Shown here piece by piece: positions 20,840 through 30,806 of a DNA stretch of 64,000 nt (positions within the stretch are counted from its first letter, which is position 1; the number at the start of each line of letters is the position of its first letter). Source of the DNA: Dermanyssus gallinae (lineage: Eukaryota; Arthropoda; Arachnida; Mesostigmata; Dermanyssidae). The notes under the pieces were generated by a model, which had not been told where the DNA came from, ran no database searches, and was given only the letters and a program-made list of their open reading frames with translations. The stretch spans positions 87,001-151,000 of the forward strand of contig QVRM01002037.1 in assembly GCA_003439945.1 (NCBI GenBank). Direction: 5' to 3'. Both the position numbers and the translations under genes were made by a program.

Positions 20840-21250
20840 CTTGTCCGAGCAAGGCCGCCTAAGTCCAGCATTACACACACAAACTGCGAAACGAAACATT
20901 AAGTCAATTTGCTTATAGCGCTTAATGAGATATGGTGGTAAAATGAGAATAGTGGTTTAACTATGGTCGAGAACATTTTAGCACAAACTTAGTTTTTGGA
21001 AGACTGCTGTACATCTTTAGCAATTCGATTAGTCCCGCCGTCAAGCATGATTCTACAAGTCTTGCGCTAATTCGATTAGTCCCGCCGTCCAGTATAAGTC
21101 TTGTCCGAGCAAGGCCGCATAAGTCAAACATACAAAAACTGTGAAACGCCACAAACTTGAGTAAGTCAATTTGCTTATAGCGCTTAATGAGATATGGTGG
21201 TAATAGTTACTTTAACTATGGTCGAGAACATTTGAGCACACTTTTTGTAT
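20840..21250. repeat. Tandem repeat of two units, about 250-bp period
   Basis: GTCTTGTCCGAGCAAGGCCG starts both units (20838 and 21092). Both continue through GTCAATTTGCTTATAGCGCT, AATGAGATATGGTGGTAA and ACTATGGTCGAGAACATTT, with substitutions and small indels. Between them a 28-bp segment (CAATTCGATTAGTCCCGCCG and similar) is itself duplicated at 21018 and 21070. Confidence 0.8.
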
Positions 21251-21466
21251 ATTGACTTTTATTTTAATTATTTTTCCCACGGGTTTAAAAGGTTAACTGT
21301 TGGTCCAACTATTAATTGTAATCTCTTGGATCTGTTTGCTGCTCTCTCTGCTCTATTTCCTGCTGTCTTTGCCGCTCTCTTTCCTCTCTTGATGGCACCT
21401 CCCGTACATCACGGAATGGCACCCGCGGCATCTCATTCACCTCACCTCGGGACGACTTTGCTAAGA

Positions 21467-21927
21467 CTAGGCCAGCAGTTTATATCTAGTATAAAGGTGG
21501 GCCATAGTCAAAGCAATCTCTACAATTTTGTGGTAATAGTCTTTCCGATTCTTGTTGAAATCGGCCCACCCCTGAGGCACTCCAGCTCTTACTCCATTGA
21601 GACCCAATTCGTCAAACGGTTCGAAAGTCATTACAGTGCTGCAGAGCTCTTGCAATGTTCGATCATTCTCATAGAGTAGATCATTAATATCAGCTCGGGT
21701 CATGAATGTACTAGGTACACGGCATCCCCCCCTGACGATATCACGCCGAACCGGTACATTGCGTCGATACTTTCTTATCGGACTGTTGTTTGTCCTTTGA
21801 CAATTAGATAGCTTCCGAAGCACTTTACCGCGCATTGAAGGCATTGCCGAATGATTTGTTACAGCAAAGATATATAGTGCGATCCCGTCTTGGTCAGATT
21901 CGTTGTTGACCTTGAATGCAAGGTATA
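21467..21927 (-). CDS. Unidentified ORF, possible host gene fragment
   Basis: A minus-strand frame is open from a stop near 21930 to 21467. The first ATG within it is at 21844, which gives 125 residues. The sequence is of ordinary complexity, with segments such as RTLQELCSTVMTFEPFDELG and HKIVEIALTMAHLYTRYKLL that look helical. It has no RT, endonuclease, integrase, transposase or zinc-finger motif. Frame-open sequence upstream of the ATG (including GIALYIFAVTNHSAM) suggests the true N-terminus is further upstream, perhaps in another exon. I cannot assign a function. Confidence 0.35.
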
Positions 21928-22159
21928 ATTATATACGGGAAAGTTATACGTATACATATCTTTTCCGTAATGTACATAATCGCAAATTAATTGACATGAC
22001 ATTTCTAAAATGTTTGAGAAACGTTAAATTTAAAAAGTAATGAAAATAGCCACCTATATTTCTAGGTAGCTGGGCTTTTTTATTCTGCCTTTTCTAAGCA
22101 CTAAATTATAGATAATCAACAATATCTAAATGTTCGTTAAATACGATTCCAATAATAAC

Positions 22160-22458
22160 TGTCAGAAAACCTTTGAATAGTACAAATATTCTGAGCTTGT
22201 TAGACCTACACTGCGGCAGCGGAGCTCGTACTCTCTCAGAAGCTTCTCTCACTGACGTCATGCTCTGTGAGGAGAGGGAGGCAGAGATTCAAACACGCTG
22301 CTTCCGCTAACGGCCGTCTGCTACGAATGTATGATATATGAAATAAACGGACTTATCAGTCGTTGTACTTAACCGCCAAGAACGGCTTGTTCACTCCCGT
22401 AAATAGCAAATAGAAATCCACTAATTCGCTTAAACAAAGGCTCCCCCGAAACTCTACA
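22160..22458 (+). repeat. 5' LTR of BEL/Pao element
   Basis: TGTCAGAAAACC...CTCTACA, 299 bp. It contains AATAAA at about 22342 and would carry promoter and polyadenylation signals. No difference from the 3' LTR was found by reading. Confidence 0.95.
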
Positions 22459-22459
22459 T

Positions 22460-22477
22460 TGGTGCCGTGACCAGGAT
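22460..22477 (+). promoter_or_regulatory. Primer binding site candidate
   Basis: TGGTGCCGTGACCAGGAT starts one base after the 5' LTR and begins with the TGG expected for pairing with a tRNA 3' CCA. The tRNA identity was not determined. Confidence 0.65.
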
Positions 22478-22643
22478 TCGAGTCCTTTGTTTATCCTGTG
22501 TGGACATCGTTTGCTATTTTCATGTTTTCGGGTGTTTTTCGTCGTTTTGAACTTTGAGTGAATCGACCAGGAGCAGGCCCGTTGCTCACGCGTTTCGAGT
22601 GTTGTGTGTCTCGTGAAATCTTGCTCACAACGACAACTCGATC

Positions 22644-25600
22644 ATGACTGATCGAGCACTCACCTGCCTACGGCGCTTCCGTACAATCGAGCGCAACCGT
22701 TTAAAACTGTACGCCGAACGGGCGCTACTAATAAGAGACATCGCGGCAGACCAGCGGGACAAGGCCGAGCTGGTCAACCTGCAACGAAATGTCGAAAAGC
22801 GGCATCAGGCGATGAGCGACTACGACGCTCAGATTGTTGCTCACAGTAGTTTGCCTGAAGAAGACCTCGATCGTGAATTTGAAGAAAGCGATGAGCATTC
22901 AAATGCGGCGCTGGAATGTTCAACACTTCTTCAACAGTTAATTGACGAAGTGAATTCAGTAACCGCTCCAGTGATGCGTAACGGGACAACGGACTCGCCC
23001 TCGACATCAACAGCAGCAACAACCACATCATCGTCATCTTCGATGCCAAGCCAGTTCATCATCAGTTCTGCCCCGCCCGTTTTCGACACGTCCCCTGAGG
23101 TGTTTGATGGGGATATCTTGCGTTATCGTGCTTTCATTGCTCAGTTTGATAACTGGGTATCTCGCAGCACAGGCGCCTCGGCCACCGATCGTCTTGTAGC
23201 TCTCCGAAAGCTACTGCGTGGTCCTCCAAAGCGACTAGTTGACTCATTGCCGGTGAACGATGTCAGCTACAAGGTGGCTCTTAAGTTGTTGGAAGACAAT
23301 TACGGAAGACTGGACATCGTCAGGCAGCAACTGATTGCGTCGTTGCAAAAACTGCCAAGAGTGAAATCGCAGTTTGACACTGCGGGTTTACGCCAGCTCC
23401 TCAACTTCGTACAGTCCGCAGTGCAGTCGTTGGATGGACTCGAGAGTCCGTTGCATACGTATTTCTTGTCGTTTAAGGCTACACTCCAGGCAGCTATCCC
23501 GTGGAGGATTGTGTTTGACTTCACCGAGAATAGGAGATTGTCGTCTGTACACTCCGCGTCAGGCAGCTCTGCTGACAATGATCCAGTACCAGGCGGTATC
23601 GATAAATTTGCCGCTGAGGCCGCTGACGAGATCCGCCAGTTGATTGATTATGTCAGCCGGTATACGTCACTGCGCGAAGAGACAGCAATACTCGGTCAGC
23701 TAACTGACGTCGATGAGAACCGAGAGCGACGCCAGTCTGACGCATCGCAGAAGCAGAATAAAACGGACTATAATGGTGGCAACCGTTTAAAATCGACCGT
23801 GTCAGCAGTAGCAGTACCACAGCCACGCAAGTTCGCTCCGTGTCTCTTCTGCAGTGACGCTAAACATTCGTCGTCACGCTGTGCTGCCGACTTAACGATC
23901 GAACAACGGATGAAGATCCTTCTTGAGCAGAACAGGTGTCATGTGTGTTTCCGTCCTCGCCACGTCAAGCTATCACAGTGTGCTGGACCCAACGTCGGGT
24001 GCCGAGTGTGTAACTCGAGAGATCATTATACCTCGATGCACAGCACAACTATCTGCAGTAGTCATCCAGTCGCTGCTGCGAGTGATCTTCACAAGCGCGG
24101 CGCTAACGAACATTCTCTGGTGTACATGGCAACTGCGTTCCTGACGAACGCAGGAGGTTGCATTCCGGTGCGCGTCTTCATGGATCTGGGAAGTAGTTTG
24201 ACCTTTGTCACCCCAGACGCGCTCAAACACTTACCAGACGCTCAGCCAGTTCGGCATGCCAACCTCAACATCCAAGCGTTTGCCAGTACTCACAAGATAT
24301 CATCGGCTCGCTATAAACTCACGCTGCAGAGTACGTATGACGACACTCGCGTCGACATATTTGCGTACAAGCATGACTTTGCCGTAAACCCGACAAGTGA
24401 TTGCACACCGGATGTACTCGAGGCGATCAAGAGATTCTCAGCAGACCATCCCCTTGCGGACCGATCGCTCCTTGGCGAGCAGCCGGCTTCACCTCCTGCC
24501 GTACTAGTTGGAATTGATCAGTTTTACAAACTGGCGTTTCTTGGTCACGAAAAACGTGTCATTGATGGTCTTGTTGCGAAACAGACACGGTTGGGATGGA
24601 TTATTGGTGGGCCAACAACGTCGGCCAGCATTAAAGCTGATGTAGCGAACGTCATGACTCACTGCTGCGCGGCCGCGCTATCGAAACCCGCGCGCGATAT
24701 CGAGCGTCACCGGGACTCTCATCACGAGCCACCGGGTCTCTCATCTGGCGACGCAGCCGCCGTTCGCCAATTCGAAGAGAGTGTGTCTTACGATGGCAAA
24801 GAGTACACCGTCTCGCTACCACGCAAAGACAGCATATCGCAACTATGGAATAATAAAAGCACAGCTCTCGTCCGCCTGGAAAGCAAACTGCGATCCCTCC
24901 GCCGCGATCCTGAGACGTACAAGCGATATGACGATGAGGTGATGGCCTTTGTACACGAGGGACATGCTGAGGAGTTGTTCGACGTTGACCTTGAGGCCGC
25001 GGACAATTGCGACGATTCTGTCTTCATGCCTCATCACCAGGTGATAACGACATCGGGGACTACCTCAAAGATCTGGACTGTCTTCGACCGCTTATCATCA
25101 GCGCAAGGGAAGACGTCACGAAACCACCACCTCTTCGTGGAACCGAACCTTAACCCGGAAATACTCAAGCTCTTAATCAACTTGCGCCTGCATCGCGTCG
25201 CAATCTCTGCCGATATCACCAAGGCATACATGCGAATAAACCTCACTAACAACGATCGTCGTCTATTCCGGTATCTCTGGCGAGTACTTCACGACGAGAA
25301 AGTCAGATGCTTCCAAATGAAACGTGTGACCTGGGGTGCCGCTCCGAGCGATTTTCTCCTCGCGGGTACCATCCGGAGGCATTTGAAGCACGTAGATCCT
25401 GACTCAACGCTGCGTCTACCTGACTCGCTGAATTACGACGATATACTGTGCAGCTCCGCAACAGATTCTGAAGCATGGGATCAGCCCGTGGACTCCGATA
25501 TTGCAACTCAGTTCACGAGGTGGACGAACGAGATTGCTGCACTGCTAAAGTTTAAGTACCTCGCTGGGCCCGTCAAGTCGACCCTTGCGAAAACTCTCGG

Positions 25601-25877
25601 CCGAAGCTTGATCACGTTCGAGGAGTTTCGAACGATTATATGCAAACTGACTTCAGTGATATTTTATGCAGTCACCAGAAATCCCGTTACCATGGAAACA
25701 GGCTTGTCAACCTGTTTGAGGTGGACTGTCAGAAAACCTTTGAATAGTACAAATATTCTGAGCTTGTTAGACCTACACTGCGGCAGCGGAGCTCGTACTC
25801 TCTCAGAAGCTTCTCTCACTGACGTCATGCTCTGTGAGGAGAGGGAGGCAGAGATTCAAACACGCTGCTTCCGCTAA
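22644..25877 (+). CDS. BEL/Pao gag-pol polyprotein, in-frame internal deletions (1077 aa)
   Basis: Residues 1-300 are gag: a coiled N-terminus, a Ser/Thr linker at about 112-130, then PEVFDGDILRYRAFIAQFDN, the conserved Pao gag core. Cys/His knuckles lie at about 400-460 (CLFCSDAKHSSSRC, CHVCFRPRHVKLSQC, CRVCNSRDHYTSMH). A protease-like segment at about 510 reads VFMDLGSSLTFV, with Leu where the family has Ser or Thr after the catalytic Asp. RT begins at about 811 (WTVFDRLSSAQG), with AISADITKAYMRINL at about 853 and LNYDDILCSSATDSEA at about 930. Then come abrupt joins to WDQPVDSD (normally well past the RT), and to LGRSLITFEEFRTIICKLT (normally the end of integrase). RNase H and the integrase core are absent. 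The frame stays open and ends inside the 3' LTR. Confidence 0.9.
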   Translation: MTDRALTCLRRFRTIERNRLKLYAERALLIRDIAADQRDKAELVNLQRNVEKRHQAMSDYDAQIVAHSSLPEEDLDREFEESDEHSNAALECSTLLQQLIDEVNSVTAPVMRNGTTDSPSTSTAATTTSSSSSMPSQFIISSAPPVFDTSPEVFDGDILRYRAFIAQFDNWVSRSTGASATDRLVALRKLLRGPPKRLVDSLPVNDVSYKVALKLLEDNYGRLDIVRQQLIASLQKLPRVKSQFDTAGLRQLLNFVQSAVQSLDGLESPLHTYFLSFKATLQAAIPWRIVFDFTENRRLSSVHSASGSSADNDPVPGGIDKFAAEAADEIRQLIDYVSRYTSLREETAILGQLTDVDENRERRQSDASQKQNKTDYNGGNRLKSTVSAVAVPQPRKFAPCLFCSDAKHSSSRCAADLTIEQRMKILLEQNRCHVCFRPRHVKLSQCAGPNVGCRVCNSRDHYTSMHSTTICSSHPVAAASDLHKRGANEHSLVYMATAFLTNAGGCIPVRVFMDLGSSLTFVTPDALKHLPDAQPVRHANLNIQAFASTHKISSARYKLTLQSTYDDTRVDIFAYKHDFAVNPTSDCTPDVLEAIKRFSADHPLADRSLLGEQPASPPAVLVGIDQFYKLAFLGHEKRVIDGLVAKQTRLGWIIGGPTTSASIKADVANVMTHCCAAALSKPARDIERHRDSHHEPPGLSSGDAAAVRQFEESVSYDGKEYTVSLPRKDSISQLWNNKSTALVRLESKLRSLRRDPETYKRYDDEVMAFVHEGHAEELFDVDLEAADNCDDSVFMPHHQVITTSGTTSKIWTVFDRLSSAQGKTSRNHHLFVEPNLNPEILKLLINLRLHRVAISADITKAYMRINLTNNDRRLFRYLWRVLHDEKVRCFQMKRVTWGAAPSDFLLAGTIRRHLKHVDPDSTLRLPDSLNYDDILCSSATDSEAWDQPVDSDIATQFTRWTNEIAALLKFKYLAGPVKSTLAKTLGRSLITFEEFRTIICKLTSVIFYAVTRNPVTMETGLSTCLRWTVRKPLNSTNILSLLDLHCGSGARTLSEASLTDVMLCEEREAEIQTRCFR

Positions 25878-26025
25878 CGGCCGTCTGCTACGAATGTATG
25901 ATATATGAAATAAACGGACTTATCAGTCGTTGTACTTAACCGCCAAGAACGGCTTGTTCACTCCCGTAAATAGCAAATAGAAATCCACTAATTCGCTTAA
26001 ACAAAGGCTCCCCCGAAACTCTACA
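25727..26025 (+). repeat. 3' LTR of BEL/Pao element
   Basis: No difference from the 5' LTR on reading. The polyprotein frame runs about 50 codons into it before its stop at 25877. Confidence 0.95.
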
Positions 26026-26061
26026 ATAACTATATGTAATGTATATATATATATATATATA

Positions 26062-26136
26062 TAGGGCTACAAAAAAGTTTTTCCGGTTTTGTCCGTAGAG
26101 AAACATTAAAAAACCGAAACAAACTTTGTAGCCCTA
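26062..26136. mobile_element. 75-bp palindromic MITE-like element in (TA)n
   Basis: Arms of about 27 bp, TAGGGCTACAAAAAAGTTTT... and ...AAACTTTGTAGCCCTA, are inverted around a 20-bp spacer with only a few mismatches. It sits inside a TA tract, the duplication signature of Tc1/mariner insertions. No coding capacity. Confidence 0.6.
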
Positions 26137-26140
26137 TACA

Positions 26141-26188
<48 letters not shown>

Positions 26189-26192
26189 TATA
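26137..26192. repeat. (TA)n at the 5' boundary of an R2-type element
   Basis: About 20 TA units immediately precede the first base shared with the minus-strand R2-family copy. Confidence 0.8.
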
Positions 26193-26615
26193 TTGTTGAG
26201 CCGGGCGGTAGCACTGGTGCGAGGTCCCGCTTAAATTGCCTAGATCGCAAGTTATATCTGGCTTTTTAACGGGAGTTTTCTCACAGACCATCGTGACTAC
26301 CAGTGTGACCGAACTGTGAGATTCAACACCGTCAAACAGTTTTATTTTGCATTTAAAAGATGCAAAATGGTTATAACTCGCCGTGTCACTGTGTTAGAAA
26401 CGTTAGCAGTGCGTTCACCATTGCAAAGGCCTGTCTTAAGTGCATTTTAGCGTTTTTAAGTGGACGTGATTGTGCCAATTTTTAGATTTAAGTAAGGTGA
26501 GTCTACCTATATAGTTGTTTTAGTGAAATATAGCGGCCCTAATTATATTTCACTAATCTTAACTTCTATATAGGTATAGTGTATGCACTAGCTACAAAAC
26601 CCAGACAGTGCATAC

Positions 26616-26930
26616 TAAAAGAGAGAAATACTTACACTCCCGCCGCCCGCGATTTAATACGCGCGAGCCTATGACGGGAGTGCCCGCCAGCCCAAATAGA
26701 CAGGCCAGCAGCCCCACCCTCCCCCCTATCGAGGTTCGGAATGGGGGTACCACACTACTCCACCGTACCGATTAGACGCGTTCACCTCGCGATTCCGCGT
26801 TATACACCAGAATATTACGCGCCCCCCCGAAGGGGAGTTTGACCCACTCCAGCGCAGGGGTTCCCCGTGATTACGGGGCCAGAAGGTCCTCTCGACCGGT
26901 GGTCTGCGTTCATGTGGCCACTTCTCACTC
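26616..26930. mobile_element. 315-bp GC-rich retroposon with 11-bp TSD
   Basis: Flanked by ACAGTGCATAC at 26605-26615 and 26931-26941. The inverted copy of the host element has the uninterrupted site (around 52780-52795), which proves insertion. The body has several self-complementary GC-rich blocks (for example GGGGTTCCCC next to GTGATTACGGGGCC). A diverged relative lies at 5228-5580. There is no ORF, no poly(A) and no tRNA boxes. A retroposed structured RNA or a SINE of unknown origin is my best reading. Confidence 0.75.
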
Positions 26931-27334
26931 ACAGTGCATACATATAGTGGTGTATCGATACGTTTTGTTTTGAACTCTAAAATCGAACACAGCGTAGAGA
27001 ATACAATAAGCAACGATATATTGGGCTGCCATATCGTGTTTTTAAACCACTATATATTTTAATTGACTAACTACATACCTACTATATACTTGTGATAGAT
27101 GCTTCAATTCCATTGAATCGAAGCGACAGCAATTATCTGTCTGATGCAAGTCTTCAATCTAATTACCACAAATATATATCTTAAACCCACACTACTATTG
27201 TTCATATTAATGTGCAATTTTTAACTTCTACTTTTAACGCCATTTTGCATAAATACAATCAAATCAAATATGACATAGTGCTCCCTGGGTAGAGACAAAC
27301 AGAATGATGGTCTAAAGACCGCTTAATTTTACTC

Positions 27335-29890
27335 AGTTGCCAGACTTGCGGGCGAGTATGCAAATCTGGCGCGGGCCTCGCGAGCCACATTAGATTGACT
27401 TATAATCAACGAGAAGTTCGTGCCACCTCCCCAACTCCTAACCGATCACAGACTAATAATTTGATTTTAAGTTCCTCACCACAAAATGACACTGCTGCTT
27501 CTAATAATAATTTTAACCCCCCTAGTACTTCATGTGTCTCCCAGCCAAATTGTAAGTGTCCATCTAGTACTTGCTTAAAGGTTTTTAATTCTAAATCAGG
27601 TCTTAATTTACACCGTCGTCGTGCCCAACCGGACGAATATAATGAGAACATTTTAGCCCCCCCCCCCCTCTAAGAAGGCCAGATGGAACCCACAAGACCG
27701 TGAACTTTTAGCAACATTAGAAGCAGATTTTATATTAGTAACGAAACACCTAGAGAAATTAACAACCATTTAGCTACAAATTTTAACTCAAACAGACCTG
27801 GGGCGATTAGAGGCCAACGTAATTCTCAGGCGCATAAGGATCTGGTAGAGGACCTCCGTAAAAAGAGGTCTCACCTGGATTCCAACCCTGACGGATCTAA
27901 GCTTCCTGAACCTAGTCGGCCTCGATACTCTGCATCAGATGGCCCCTATAATCCATCCCAAAAAGATATTAATATATTCAAAATACAAGCCCTCACAAAC
28001 ACATTTCCCAAACGCAACATAATTTCAACAGACCTTACTCATCTGTCAAATATAATTTGTTCAGGTGAGGACCACACTATCGCCTAAACGACTTTCTGAA
28101 CAAATATTTTACACACACTGTCCGACGTCGTGCCTTTAGAGAAACTCCTTCCACTGAAGCGCGAGTATCTAAAAGGCAACAGCGACGTCAAGACTACACA
28201 ACCACTCAAACACTTTTTAGCCAAAACCGATCCAAATGCGCTCATGAGGTGCTGGACGGCAAACACACCATACACAACATGCAGGCCACCGAAATAGTAG
28301 AACACTGGGCCAACACGATGACACAACCACCCCCTGAACCACTCCCTTGCCCCGTATACATTATCAACTCTGATCTCTTTGAGGTTTCCCTCCCAATCTC
28401 CCTAAAAGAAACCCACGTAGCTCTCCGCGGGCCTTTTAAAGCACTAGGCTTGGACGGGATTTGTCTTTCGTCCCTCCGTAAACACCCGTTAGAAGTAGTC
28501 TGTTGTTTTCTTAACAATTAGCGATATTGCCTCAGCCCATGAAACTGCTCGCTTAGCGTTCATCCCTAAAATTAACAATGCCACATCCCCAAGCGATCTG
28601 CGACTCCTATCTATTAGTTCATACTTACAACGAACGCTTAACAAAATTCTCTCTAGACGCCTCCAGAACTCTATTAAGCTTTTCCTAATCCAGCGAGCGT
28701 TTCTCCCCTATAATGGTACCTTCGAGAATCTTGCGGTTCTGGATGGTATCCAAATCTGCAGGACATGAGCTCAGACTCGCCTCAATCGACCTCCGTAAGG
28801 CGTTCGACATGGTGAGCCATGACTCTGTCCTGTGGTCACTCCGGACTCGCGGATACCCGGGGGTATTCATTAATTATATGGAACGCTTGTACCTCTCATC
28901 TAAAACTCTCATAGAATTTGGACAAGAATGTCGCACATTTCGGCCAACTAGGGGTGTTAGACAGGGAGATCCTCTGTCCCCCCCATTTTATTTAATCTAG
29001 TTATCGACGACATTCTTTGAAAATTAGACAAAACTCATATCGGGTACCAACTTACTGATGACTTCCGCCTTATGGGCTTAGCCTTCGCGAATGATCTCAT
29101 CCTCCTAGCCTCCACGAAATCTACTCCCCAACGGCTCCTTAATATTGCGGACCCCCTTTTAAAATCCCGAGGTCTTGAAATTAATACTAATAAAAGCTTT
29201 ACTATCTCCCACCTATTTAATTGGAAGGAAGGTAAGGGTTTTATTATTACCGTACCAGAACTTAACGTTGGAGATCGGCAATTGCCAGCTAAAGGTATGA
29301 GCGATCGATAGGAGATATCTTGGAGTTGACTTTGACAGCAATTGCAGAGCTGACTCCATCAAGGATATACTCCTTAATTTACTCAACAGACTCACGATAA
29401 CTCCCCTTAAACCCCACCAAAGACTCATATTTTTGAAAGATTTTCTTATTCCCCGCCTCCTATATAAACTGGCCTCCGGTCCCAGACCATCTTACGCACT
29501 CCTTAGCGACCTAGATAAAGAGATCAGAAAGGTTGTTAAGTCGAAATGGCTTAAGCTCGAAAACTCGGTGCCGAACGCCTACCTGTACACGCACACAGCG
29601 CACGGCTCGACATCCCCTGCCTCCAAACATTCATCCCCAGACTCCGCCTTTCCCGCCTGACAGCATTACAACATTCCACGCACCTTGGAGTCCAATGGAT
29701 GCTAACCACTGAGCACTTCAAAAAAGACCTTGCGAAAACAAGACTTCTTTGCGAGCGCTTGGGAACTTCCATTGATACCGCTACACAAGAGACCGATTGC
29801 TGGTCTCAACAACTACACAACCGTTCGATGGGGCACATTTTAAAAAAGCACACGAAACGCCCCCTGAACATTACTGGATTAAGGCAAGCA
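27335..29890 (+). pseudogene. R2-type protein: N-terminal fingers and RT, RLE deleted
   Basis: The first finger (about 27342) reads CQTCGRVCKSGAGLASHIRL and has lost its second His (Tyr at that position; His in the copy at 47.4 kb). The second (about 27562) starts CPSSTCLKVFNSKSGLNLH, again with a degraded final His. RT motifs follow: ASIDLRKAFDMVSHDS (28776), RGVRQGDPLSP (28950) and LAFANDLILLAST (29080), where the second catalytic Asp pair is AND where ADD is expected. Several frameshifts and stops are present. The C-terminal CCHC and restriction-like endonuclease are missing through an internal deletion. Confidence 0.85.
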
Positions 29891-29936
29891 CTGCCGAGTG
29901 TGCCAACGTATTGTAAATGATTAATAAATTATCACA

Positions 29937-29943
<7 letters not shown>

Positions 29944-29969
<26 letters not shown>

Positions 29970-29970
29970 T
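29944..29970. repeat. (TA)n at the 3' end of the R2-type copy
   Basis: TA tract directly following CACAATATTT of the element tail. Confidence 0.8.
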
Positions 29971-30039
29971 ATGCCACTATATGTTATAATAAACATATAG
30001 ATATAGTCAAAAACTACTATCGACAAAGAGGAAGCTTAC

Positions 30040-30742
30040 ATTTCACACATCTTACACGTTCTGCCTTGCTTCAAAAGTGTGTGTGTTAAAGTTTCGCTCA
30101 CTTTAGATTGTAACGATGCACTCCGCTACTCGAGATCAACTGGAGAATAATGTAATGGGGGCTCACACGGACGGGTACTACAGCACTGCTAGAGCGACTA
30201 TGTGCAATGAATGCAGCGTAAGGTCTGACGCAAGGCCTGCACCGGCCAACGAATGGAGCTTAGGCCATGCTTCATCGATCGGTCTGTCTACTCACTCAAG
30301 GGACGTTGTAGCGTTGTTCGTGTAGAATCATCATCATGTTAAAAGATATAATCGAATCTTCTCGAACAGTCGACATCGGAGTTTCCACCCCTCCTTCTCC
30401 TCTTCCTCTCCGCTGATTGGTCGGTTCAAACTACTACGCCTCATCCATAGACGGCGTGCGTTGTTTCCGGCGGAGCCGTTGCCGCAGATCAGGTCCGATG
30501 ATGATGATGATGTTGCCGACGTTACGGTTTTGGCGCGACAAGTCGGCGGTGGTGCACGTGGCGCCCGATGTTGTTTTTGTTGTTGTTGTTAGTGTTGTTG
30601 CTGTTGCTGTTGTTGTTGCTGTTGTTGTTGCTGTTAGTGTTGTTGTTGTTGTTGTTGTTGTTGCTGTTAGGGTTGTTGTTGTTGCTGCTGCTGCTGTTGT
30701 TGTTGCTGTTAGGGTTGTTGTTGTTGCTGCTGCTGCTGCTGC

Positions 30743-30806
<64 letters not shown>

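Larger units (their letters stand above)
22160..26025 (+). mobile_element. BEL/Pao LTR retrotransposon, internally deleted, recent
   Basis: Two 299-bp LTRs show no difference on reading (22160-22458, 25727-26025; TG...CA). They are flanked by the 5-bp duplication ATAAC (22155-22159 and 26026-26030). A primer-binding-site-like TGGTGCCGTGACC follows the 5' LTR after one base. The internal region holds a single ORF with gag, a degenerate protease and the start of RT, then splices of later pol segments. At 3.87 kb it is much shorter than intact BEL/Pao elements, which are usually above 5 kb. LTR identity implies very recent insertion. Confidence 0.95.
26193..29943 (+). mobile_element. R2-clade non-LTR retrotransposon, deleted copy, (TA)n on both sides
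   Basis: A long 5' region (26193-27330) is shared with the inverted copy at 47252-53218. It is followed by an ORF region with two C2H2-like fingers and an RT, then a 3' tail that matches 57130-57197. Compared with that second copy it lacks about 700 bp holding the RLE: the junction ACTGGATTA/AAGGCAAGCACTG at about 29877 joins sequences found at 56434 and 57134. The 3' end runs into (TA)n at 29944 and the 5' end abuts (TA)n. No TSD can be read because both flanks are TA repeats. Confidence 0.85.

Noticed and set aside
22774..25506. Several minus-strand frames of 60-92 codons
   Set aside because: Antisense shadows of the BEL/Pao polyprotein.
26616..26930. U1 snRNA gene, because of AAATACTTAC near the start
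   Set aside because: Only the first few bases resemble the U1 5' end; no matching stem-loops or Sm site follow, and both copies diverge there.
26193..29943. Classical 28S rDNA-inserted R2 element
   Set aside because: Flanks are TA repeats on both sides and no rRNA sequence is visible anywhere in the window.
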